Assembly: GCA_051744845.1 (NCBI GenBank)
Contig: JBNJDJ010000102.1
Span: forward strand, 1 to 5,026
Direction: 5' to 3'
DNA length: 5,026 bases
From: JBNJDJ01 sp051744845
GTDB lineage: Bacteria; Bacillota; Clostridia; Peptostreptococcales; Acidaminobacteraceae
A program made the translations under genes and the position numbers. The notes under the pieces were generated by a model. It was given only the letters and a program-made list of their open reading frames with translations, ran no database searches and had not been told where the DNA came from. The first letter of the stretch is position 1, and each line of letters opens with the position of its first letter. This document shows positions 1 through 5,026 of this stretch, in pieces.

Positions 1-1299
1 TTGGATTGAAGATGTAATTTCTTCTATTGTTGCTGAAAGTTCTTCTAATGATGATGCTTGTTCTTGAGTTCTTTGTGATAAATCTTGATTTCCTTGTGAT
101 ATCTCATCTGATCCATTACTTACATTCATCCCTACATTTTGTACTTCTGATAATGTTGCATTTAATTTCTTTCTCATTTGATTTAATGCTTTTGCTAATG
201 TTCCTACTTCATCTTTAGATTTTATATTTATATTTTCAATATCGAAATTTCCATTAGCAATTTTCTTAGCATAATCTACTCCTTGATTTATTGGTTTCTT
301 AATCATATTGCTAATTATAATTCCAAATACTATTGATATTATAACGCCAGCAATTATTAATGCTAACATAAAATAAATAGAATTAGTTACCTCATTATTA
401 GCTATTTCAGTATTTATATTTACTAATTTTTCCAATAGATTAATAGAATTATCTAACTGTGGTCTTAATGAATCATTTAAAACTGAATTCATATCTTCAA
501 ATATATGATGAGCATCAATTGCTATAACTGACATTTTACTTAAATCATTTAAAACTGAATTCATATTTGGTAAAACTTCTTCATCATATAATTGCTGAGC
601 TTTAACTAACCTATCTGGATCATTAGAATTTAACAGACTGACAATAGTTTCTCCACCTTGATGAACTTTTTTGTGAGATTCTTCTATATTTCTCAACAAT
701 TGATTAAATTCCTGATTTCTAGATTCATAACTACCTAACCATTTACCTAATGCACATTCATTAGGGTCTAATTGGCCTTCAAATTTATCATCTTTTAATA
801 TTGCAGTTTGTAATTGCCAAATCCAATTGACATGATCAGTTTCTCTTTGGGAAATGCTTAATTGTACCTCATTTGGATTATCGATTCCTAAATCATCAAA
901 ATCTTTAGATAAAGCAATAAATTCTTCATAACTTTCTAAATATTTTTCATATTCAGTAGCATAATCACTCCAAATATTCTCTTCTTCTTTTGTCCAAGGT
1001 AATTCTAAAAATTTTTCACTATATTCTTTTACCATTTTTATATTTTCTTCAAGATTTTGATAAACCTTTTGTCTATCTTCAAAAGATAATTCTTGGTCAA
1101 TTAATCTATTTTGATCACTACCAATATCTGTCATATATTTTTCAATTTCTAATAAATAATGAACACTAGGTAATCTAACGTTACCAATTTCATCTATTGA
1201 ATTATATCCTACCAGACCAATAATACCAGCTATTATAGCAACAAAAATAAATGATATAATTAATTTTTTACCAATATTCATATTTTTAAACCACTTCAT
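1..1299 (-). CDS. Methyl-accepting chemotaxis protein, N-terminal part (runs off left edge)
   Basis: This is a transmembrane chemoreceptor that would pass an extracellular signal to the CheA/CheW array. The frame is open for 433 codons from the ATG at 1299-1297 to base 1, so the C-terminal signalling hairpin is missing. Seen in order: TM1 at about residues 12-32, a helical sensor domain at about 33-306, TM2 at about 307-331, and HAMP at about 332-385 with its Pro336 and DEVG at 363-366. The adaptation region follows, with the Q-E-Q-A-S-S-L-E-E methylation-type motif at 412-420. Inside the sensor domain, H156-x-x-W159, C182-A-L-G-K-W187 and H209-x-x-x-H213 resemble the chemoreceptor zinc-binding (CZB) domain, although CZB domains are usually cytoplasmic. 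The start is well supported: AAGGAGG lies at 1310-1304, five bases before the ATG. A 24-bp direct repeat lies in the segment just before TM2. The ligand is unknown. The receptor identity is near certain and the zinc binding is inferred. Confidence 0.97.
   Translation of the reverse strand, partial: MKWFKNMNIGKKLIISFIFVAIIAGIIGLVGYNSIDEIGNVRLPSVHYLLEIEKYMTDIGSDQNRLIDQELSFEDRQKVYQNLEENIKMVKEYSEKFLELPWTKEEENIWSDYATEYEKYLESYEEFIALSKDFDDLGIDNPNEVQLSISQRETDHVNWIWQLQTAILKDDKFEGQLDPNECALGKWLGSYESRNQEFNQLLRNIEESHKKVHQGGETIVSLLNSNDPDRLVKAQQLYDEEVLPNMNSVLNDLSKMSVIAIDAHHIFEDMNSVLNDSLRPQLDNSINLLEKLVNINTEIANNEVTNSIYFMLALIIAGVIISIVFGIIISNMIKKPINQGVDYAKKIANGNFDIENINIKSKDEVGTLAKALNQMRKKLNATLSEVQNVGMNVSNGSDEISQGNQDLSQRTQEQASSLEELSATIEEITSSIQ
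471..566. repeat. In-frame 24-bp direct repeat inside the chemoreceptor gene
   Basis: The same 24 bases occur at 471-494 and 543-566, offset by 72 bp, which is exactly 24 codons. On the coding strand both copies encode M-N-S-V-L-N-D, at residues 246-252 and 270-276. The bases immediately outside the copies differ, and the residues between the copies do not resemble those after the second one. An old tandem duplication of about 24 residues, or a local insertion in the membrane-proximal helix of the sensor domain, would explain it. The match is seen directly; its origin is inferred. Confidence 0.85.
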
Positions 1300-1321
1300 A
1301 ATTCCTCCTTAGAATCTGATG

Positions 1322-1327
1322 ATTATA
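1322..1327 (-). promoter_or_regulatory. Possible -10 box of the chemoreceptor promoter
   Basis: The minus strand reads TATAAT, a perfect sigma-A -10 hexamer, 11 bases upstream of the AAGGAGG ribosome binding site. The hexamer 17 bp further upstream, TTTAAT, matches the -35 consensus at only three positions. I could not find a convincing sigma-28 (TAAA-N15-GCCGATAA) motif, which many motility genes use. A promoter is expected here because a terminator closes the operon upstream, but a chance TATAAT is common in such AT-rich DNA. Confidence 0.4.
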
Positions 1328-1400
1328 GTTTTTTAATATTTAAAATTAAAGATAAATACTTTAGTTATTTAATATATACCGAACTACTAATATTTGAAAC

Positions 1401-1436
1401 AAAAAAATAAAAAACTCTTATAAAATCATAAGAGTT
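1401..1436 (-). terminator. Rho-independent terminator at the end of the operon
   Basis: On the minus strand a perfect 9-bp stem (AACTCTTAT pairing with ATAAGAGTT, at 1436-1428 and 1421-1413) encloses a 6-base loop. It is followed by an almost pure T run at 1414-1401. It begins four bases after the stop codon of the last operon gene at 1440. Read on the plus strand the stem lacks an adjoining T run, so it should work only in the minus direction. It separates the operon from the downstream chemoreceptor gene. Confidence 0.88.
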
Positions 1437-1439
1437 AAA

Positions 1440-2300
1440 TTACTTTTTAAAATTAATTATTATTCTCTCAACTGAATTTGAAAAATTATAACCTAAATAC
1501 TCACCTATATTTTGTATTTTTGAAATATGTATACCATTATTATTTATCTGTTTTAGTAAACTTTTGATTCTATTATTATAATGTGATTTATTAATTTTTT
1601 CAGGAATACTTTTATTATATTTTAATTTATACATTTTAGATATTTTATTCCAAATTTTTTCAGCTTCTTTTCTTTCTATTTTTCTTTTTTCTCTTTTTCT
1701 TTTACTTTTTATATTTTCCAATCTAATTTTTTTAAGAGCAATTGTCTTACCTCGATTAAATAAAATCATAGGATTAATAGATTTAATACTAATAAGAAGT
1801 TCAATTGAATTAGTAATTAAGAAATCTCCTATTAAATCTTCATAAATTATTATATCATATATTTCATCTAAAAGTTTTTTAGAATTTTCAATATTTCTTT
1901 TTTTAATCCATTTTTTTAGAATTTTATTATTATTTTTTATTAATTGTTTTATTACTTCATATAACTGATCAAAAATCCATTCATATGATAATTTTTCAAA
2001 ATCTTCTGAATATGTTTCATGATATAAACCCATTCCACTAGTATAAGAAGCAATTGATGTACCATTATATTCATTTTCTAAAAAATCACCAAATGTTTCA
2101 TAATCTTGTAAATTATATGATTCATTTATTTCTCTTGTTCTTCCAGAATGATCCCATTTTGGATCCAAACTATGATCTATGACTACTTTTTTATTTTTTA
2201 TAATTATATAAGCAAATTTTGTTGCTACTCTTTCAATATAATCTCCATAATTGTTATTACACTCATATTTTATTTTGTTTTTTAATATTTCTTCAATCAT
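1440..2300 (-). CDS. Uncharacterised lysine-rich protein, last gene of the operon
   Basis: I do not recognise this 286-residue protein. The frame extends to a GTG at 2309-2307, but that GTG lies inside the Shine-Dalgarno sequence, so I start at the ATG at 2300-2298. Numbered from there, residues 15-110 look like a mixed globular domain rich in Tyr, Asp and Glu, with short segments such as D-P-K-W-D-H-S-G at 46-53 and G-L-Y-H-E at 91-95. The rest is mostly helical and strongly basic. A K/R/E-rich stretch at about 190-216 could be a coiled coil or could bind nucleic acid. I see no signal peptide, membrane segment, Cys cluster or known catalytic motif. The stop is followed at once by the operon terminator. 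The 69-bp gap upstream holds no clear promoter or terminator, so it is probably co-transcribed with the kinase gene. Its length and ribosome binding site argue for a real gene. Confidence 0.8.
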   Translation of the reverse strand: MIEEILKNKIKYECNNNYGDYIERVATKFAYIIIKNKKVVIDHSLDPKWDHSGRTREINESYNLQDYETFGDFLENEYNGTSIASYTSGMGLYHETYSEDFEKLSYEWIFDQLYEVIKQLIKNNNKILKKWIKKRNIENSKKLLDEIYDIIIYEDLIGDFLITNSIELLISIKSINPMILFNRGKTIALKKIRLENIKSKRKREKRKIERKEAEKIWNKISKMYKLKYNKSIPEKINKSHYNNRIKSLLKQINNNGIHISKIQNIGEYLGYNFSNSVERIIINFKK

Positions 2301-2315
2301 ATATATCACCTTTTT
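2301..2315 (-). promoter_or_regulatory. Ribosome binding site that decides the start of the last gene
   Basis: The minus strand reads AAAAAGGTGAT, then four bases, then ATG. AGGTGAT is complementary to the 3' end of 16S rRNA (the AGGAGGTGATC side of the Shine-Dalgarno consensus). The in-frame GTG at 2309-2307 lies within this sequence and has no suitable ribosome binding site of its own. The ATG at 2300-2298 is therefore the better start, which removes three residues from the longest reading frame. Confidence 0.75.
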
Positions 2316-2369
2316 ATATAATCTATTTACTTTTTCTCTATTAAAAAATAATAGATTTCAATATATATT

Positions 2370-3308
2370 TTAATTTTTAACAATTTTTTTAATTCTATTA
2401 AAACTTTTTAAATAATAATCATAAGCAATATCACGAGACCATGAACAAATTTTTAAAGCATCATATAATCTATAAAAACATTTTTTTCTTCCTAAAGCAT
2501 TTTCATCAATTTTTCTTATTTGTTCATAACCATTTTTAAATGCTTTAGCAAGCTCACTATTATTTTCTTTTAAATTTAAATAAAAATCTACTAACTCTTT
2601 ATCTACATCAATTAATTCTGTTTGTTCAAAATCTAAAATTCCAGATAACTTGTGAGTATTATTAACTTTTTTTATAAGAATATTACGAGGTTTAAAATCT
2701 CCATGATATAAACATCCTTCATCTACATCATCAATTACATGAAACATTGAATTAAATTTATTAACTGCTTGTCCAATCAATTGAGGGTCATCTTGTTTTT
2801 TTAAATCTAATCTTTTTAAAACAGGTTTCATCCTATTTCTAACATATTCTTCATAGTTTTGAAATCCTTCTTTTATTTCACCTTTGTAATTTAGGCTGCC
2901 AAATGTATTCTTTTTACAAACACTACTATGTATCAAAGCCAATTGATTCCCTAATTCTTTATAAATTTTTAAAAGATCTTTAGATTTTATACGGTCAAAA
3001 ATATCAACTAATAAACGTCCTTCAATTTTTTCTATCATTGCCCACTCTATTCCATCATCAAAGACACCATAATTTATAACCTTAGGAACTAAAACAGAAG
3101 TCTTACTAAAATGATTTAAACTAAAAACTTCTCTATGCCAAGAAATAGTTAAATAATAGATTTTAATAATATATTTTCTATTACCACAATTAATCATATA
3201 AACAAAATGTCGGCGTAGATTATGATTTCCAATAGGTAGAAGTTCATCTATTTTCCCTAGTTTTTTTTCAAGACGTTTTTTTAATGTTTTTTTATTAATT
3301 GTTAACAT
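2370..3308 (-). CDS. APH/choline-kinase-fold phosphotransferase, substrate unknown
   Basis: This is a protein-kinase-like small-molecule kinase of the aminoglycoside phosphotransferase superfamily, 312 residues and complete. It should move the ATP gamma-phosphate to a hydroxyl group in the cytoplasm. The N-lobe shows the ATP-binding Lys49 (Y-I-I-K-I-Y), its partner Glu60 (H-R-E) and a hinge at about 90-100 (M-I-E-K-I-E-G). The C-lobe has the catalytic loop Y-H-G-D-F-K-P-R-N at 201-209, with Asp204 as base and Asn209 for metal. The metal-binding Asp226 sits in I-L-D-F-E, in the place of the kinase DFG motif. All catalytic residues are present, so it is probably active. The G-D-P-x-x-D-L segment usual after that motif in APH proteins is replaced by I-D-V-D-K-E-L-V-D at 233-241. 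AGGAGC lies just before the ATG. It lies 51 bp downstream of yaaA. Family members act on aminoglycosides, homoserine, choline, methylthioribose and other substrates; a resistance role is not supported. Confidence 0.9.
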   Translation of the reverse strand: MLTINKKTLKKRLEKKLGKIDELLPIGNHNLRRHFVYMINCGNRKYIIKIYYLTISWHREVFSLNHFSKTSVLVPKVINYGVFDDGIEWAMIEKIEGRLLVDIFDRIKSKDLLKIYKELGNQLALIHSSVCKKNTFGSLNYKGEIKEGFQNYEEYVRNRMKPVLKRLDLKKQDDPQLIGQAVNKFNSMFHVIDDVDEGCLYHGDFKPRNILIKKVNNTHKLSGILDFEQTELIDVDKELVDFYLNLKENNSELAKAFKNGYEQIRKIDENALGRKKCFYRLYDALKICSWSRDIAYDYYLKSFNRIKKIVKN

Positions 3309-3359
3309 TTTAGCTCCTTCCTATTAAATAAATATATATTCTATAAAATATATTTTAAA

Positions 3360-4094
3360 CTATTTATTATATCTAGTAAAATATAATTCGTTTTCACTAC
3401 TCATATCATCATTAAATGAATAATTTATCCCTTCAAATTCTTTAATATTTTCTATTGAATCAATCTTATTTTTTACCATAAAATCAACCATCATACCTCT
3501 TACTTTTTTAGCACGAGCTGCAACAGTTCTAAATTTTTTATTATCTTTAGTTTCTTTAAATAAAATATTAACTATGCTATCATTTAGTTTTTCTGATTTT
3601 ACTAGTTTACTAAATTCATTAGAAGCTAAATTTATAATACAATCTTCAGATTCAAAATAATTTTGGATCTCTTTTTCCCAAAAGTTATATAGATTTAGAT
3701 TTTCAAATTTAGCTTTCATATCCAATCTATATTTATATATTCCTGTCATTGGTGTAAGTATACCATACATTGCAGAAAGTATTCTTAAATTTTTTTCTAA
3801 ATATTTAAGTTCATTTTTTGAATAATCTTTAATATTAATATTTTTAAAAACTAAGCCATTATAAGTTGTAATACAATGTTTTTTAGAACTAGAATTAAAA
3901 TCTTTATAAAAGTTATAACTTTTATCTAATAGATTATTAGAAATATTTAATAATTTACCTAATTCATTTTTATCTTTTTTATTTATAATTTCATATAATT
4001 CATTTGTTTTATTAGGAAAAATTAACTGTTTAATTGGATAATTTAATTTCAAATCTTTATTTTGTCTTTTACTAGGTGATAAAATTATTTTCAT
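3360..4094 (-). CDS. yaaA: YaaA (DUF328/UPF0246) peroxide stress protein
   Basis: YaaA lowers free intracellular iron during hydrogen peroxide stress in Escherichia coli, limiting Fenton damage to DNA and proteins, and the family has a DNA-binding-type fold. This copy has 244 residues against about 258 in E. coli, so it is full length. Family landmarks are I-L-S-P-S-K at 4-9, Y-N-G-L-V-F at 78-83, L-S-A-M-Y-G-I-L-T-P at 106-115, Y-R-L-D-M at 122-126, N-L-A-S-N-E at 155-160 and the basic A-R-A-K-K-V-R-G-M-M at 193-202. The Pro of the common P-Y-R-L-E-M motif is Lys121 here, a modest divergence. AAGGAG at 4107-4102 is well placed for the ATG. It begins 21 bp after the hydrolase gene, so co-transcription is likely. 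No Fur- or PerR-type operator is evident in that short gap; control would sit upstream of the operon, outside the window. Confidence 0.95.
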   Translation of the reverse strand: MKIILSPSKRQNKDLKLNYPIKQLIFPNKTNELYEIINKKDKNELGKLLNISNNLLDKSYNFYKDFNSSSKKHCITTYNGLVFKNINIKDYSKNELKYLEKNLRILSAMYGILTPMTGIYKYRLDMKAKFENLNLYNFWEKEIQNYFESEDCIINLASNEFSKLVKSEKLNDSIVNILFKETKDNKKFRTVAARAKKVRGMMVDFMVKNKIDSIENIKEFEGINYSFNDDMSSENELYFTRYNK

Positions 4095-4115
4095 AAATAG
4101 ACTCCTTACATTCTT

Positions 4116-4952
4116 CTAATCATAATTTAAAGTTAATCCTACACCAACTTCACTTATATTCACAACTTTTGATAGTTCTATTTTTGATTTTAAATCAGTA
4201 CAATGACACGCATGTATATTTTTAAGATTTAATGAATCAAAATATTTAAGTGTATTTTTTAATTGATAATCATCTGGATTGAGCAAATGAAAACCACCTA
4301 TAACATCTAATATTTTATCTTCATTACAAACTTTTTTAGCATATTCAATTATATTGCAAATTCCTGCATGAGAACAACCAGTTATGATTACTAACCCTTT
4401 TTTAGCTTTATATACTAATGCTGAATCATCTAAAACATAATCTTTTTTAAAAGTACCATTATCATTATAAGTTCCTATTGGATTTTTTGCTTCAAAATCA
4501 TTATTTCTTTCTATTTGTCCTAAAAAAACTAATTTATCAGTTAACCAATATGGCTTTTTAGTTAATTTTTTACTAAAAAATTTATCGATTCTTTCTTCTT
4601 TTACTAAAGAACCTATGACATCTTGATTAATCATTTTTTCTTTTAAAGCTAAAGGATGAGTTATAAATTCAGTTTTTTTATAATTAATTCCTTCAATACT
4701 AGCCTCTGTTAAATATTTAATATAATTAACAAGCCCCCAAGTATGATCTAAGTGTCCATGTGAGATTACTAAATAATCTAAGTTATATAAATCTAATTCC
4801 ATTTTATTAGCATTTTCAATAAATATATTTGAATAACCTACATCAAATAAAATATTTATACCATTATCCTTAATATAATAAGAAACACCTGGTTCTGCTT
4901 TAAAATATCTATCAATTAAAGTATTATTATCTACTAAAACATGAAGTTCCAT
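4116..4952 (-). CDS. Metallo-beta-lactamase-fold hydrolase, RFA-P synthase-like (COG1237 type)
   Basis: This is a cytoplasmic metal-dependent hydrolase of 278 residues, complete. The metal motif is S-H-G-H-L-D-H at 64-70 (H65, H67, D69, H70). Further ligand candidates are H195 in T-G-C-S-H-A-G and H222 in G-G-F-H-L, with Asp37 in the early F-D-V-G. The G-C-S-H-A-G and G-G-F-H-L blocks, followed by H250-C-T-D and a Gly-rich end (V-G-V-G-L), are typical of proteins annotated as 7,8-dihydropterin-6-yl-methyl-4-(beta-D-ribofuranosyl)aminobenzene 5'-phosphate synthase. That name comes from a methanogen pathway; in bacteria the substrate is generally unproven, so I do not assign the reaction. Trp72 sits where many relatives have Gly after H-T. 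A weaker GAGAGGG ribosome binding site precedes the ATG. The preceding stop is only 12 bp upstream, which indicates an operon. The fold is near certain and the subgroup likely. Confidence 0.94.
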   Translation of the reverse strand: MELHVLVDNNTLIDRYFKAEPGVSYYIKDNGINILFDVGYSNIFIENANKMELDLYNLDYLVISHGHLDHTWGLVNYIKYLTEASIEGINYKKTEFITHPLALKEKMINQDVIGSLVKEERIDKFFSKKLTKKPYWLTDKLVFLGQIERNNDFEAKNPIGTYNDNGTFKKDYVLDDSALVYKAKKGLVIITGCSHAGICNIIEYAKKVCNEDKILDVIGGFHLLNPDDYQLKNTLKYFDSLNLKNIHACHCTDLKSKIELSKVVNISEVGVGLTLNYD

Positions 4953-4964
4953 CCTACCCTCTCT

Positions 4965-5026
4965 TTATTCATTTTTTAAAATTTTATTAATAGTATCTTT
5001 CAATATACTACTACAACAATTCCCAG
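4965..5026 (-). CDS. C-terminal end of an unidentified gene (runs off right edge)
   Basis: One minus-strand frame is open from the right edge to a TAA at 4967-4965 and gives 19 residues beginning G-N-C-C-S-S-I-L and ending K-I-L-K-N-E. The other two minus frames stop within the first 27 bases. The stop lies 12 bp before the hydrolase ATG, the spacing expected of a preceding operon gene, and the tail looks like an amphipathic helix. The adjacent Cys pair could be structural or metal-binding, but 19 residues are too few to name a family. It could also be a chance open stretch. Confidence 0.5.
   Translation of the reverse strand, partial: GNCCSSILKDTINKILKNE

Noticed and set aside
27..218. 63-codon open frame on the plus strand
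   Set aside because: It lies antisense inside the well-supported chemoreceptor gene, is a low-complexity Leu/Met/His-rich translation, and has no ribosome binding site.
1311..1400. Possible sigma-28 motility promoter or riboswitch in the chemoreceptor leader
   Set aside because: No TAAA-N15-GCCGATAA match was found, and the leader from the likely -10 box is too short for a riboswitch.
2337..2355. 7-bp inverted repeat (TCTATTA / TAATAGA) between the kinase gene and the last gene
   Set aside because: The stem has a single G-C pair and no T run after it on the minus strand, so it is not a credible terminator; such palindromes are expected by chance in this AT-rich gap.
2370..3308. Aminoglycoside resistance gene
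   Set aside because: Only the general kinase fold is supported. The sequence does not look like a known resistance enzyme to me, and the gene sits in a chromosomal-type operon without mobile-element signs.
3320..3358. AU-only inverted repeat (AAATATAT / ATATATTT) between yaaA and the kinase gene
   Set aside because: It has no G-C pair and no proper T run, so it would be unstable as RNA and is best explained by base composition.
1440..5026. Anti-phage defence or toxin-antitoxin system
   Set aside because: A kinase-fold protein beside an unknown basic protein could invite this reading, but the kinase resembles small-molecule kinases, the neighbours are housekeeping-type genes, and no nuclease, helicase, toxin-sized or antitoxin-sized gene is present.

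Overview
The window is very AT-rich (by eye roughly 20-27 % G+C), with Lys-, Ile- and Asn-rich proteins, strong AAGGAGG-type ribosome binding sites and an intrinsic terminator with a long U-run. This composition, together with a Firmicutes-style chemoreceptor, suggests a motile, low-GC anaerobe such as a member of the Clostridia or Halanaerobiales. The lineage is an inference; no marker gene settles it. Every gene I can support lies on the minus strand.

Positions 1-1299 hold the N-terminal 433 codons of a methyl-accepting chemotaxis protein. The reading frame stays open through the left edge. It has two membrane segments and a HAMP domain, and the first methylation helix is just beginning where the window stops. 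Its predicted extracytoplasmic sensor domain carries a Cys/His pattern like the CZB zinc-binding domain, plus an in-frame 24-bp direct repeat. Positions 1300-1400 are its leader with a possible promoter. Positions 1401-1436 are a terminator that ends the operon transcribed towards it.

Positions 1440-5026 look like one co-directional operon. In transcription order it contains the last 19 codons of a gene cut by the right edge, a metallo-beta-lactamase-fold hydrolase of the dihydropterin/RFA-P synthase-like group, YaaA (peroxide stress and iron homeostasis), an APH/choline-kinase-fold small-molecule kinase, and an unrecognised lysine-rich protein. Gaps shrink from 69 bp at the 3' end of the operon to 12 bp at the 5' end, and each gene has its own ribosome binding site. 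No terminator separates the genes.

The enzymes do not form a pathway I can name. The hydrolase and the kinase suggest small-molecule metabolism and YaaA suggests oxidative-stress protection. The last gene is the real unknown. I found no mobile element, CRISPR array, RNA gene or clear defence system. The most unusual points are the placement of the zinc-type motif in the receptor's sensor region and the uncharacterised final gene.
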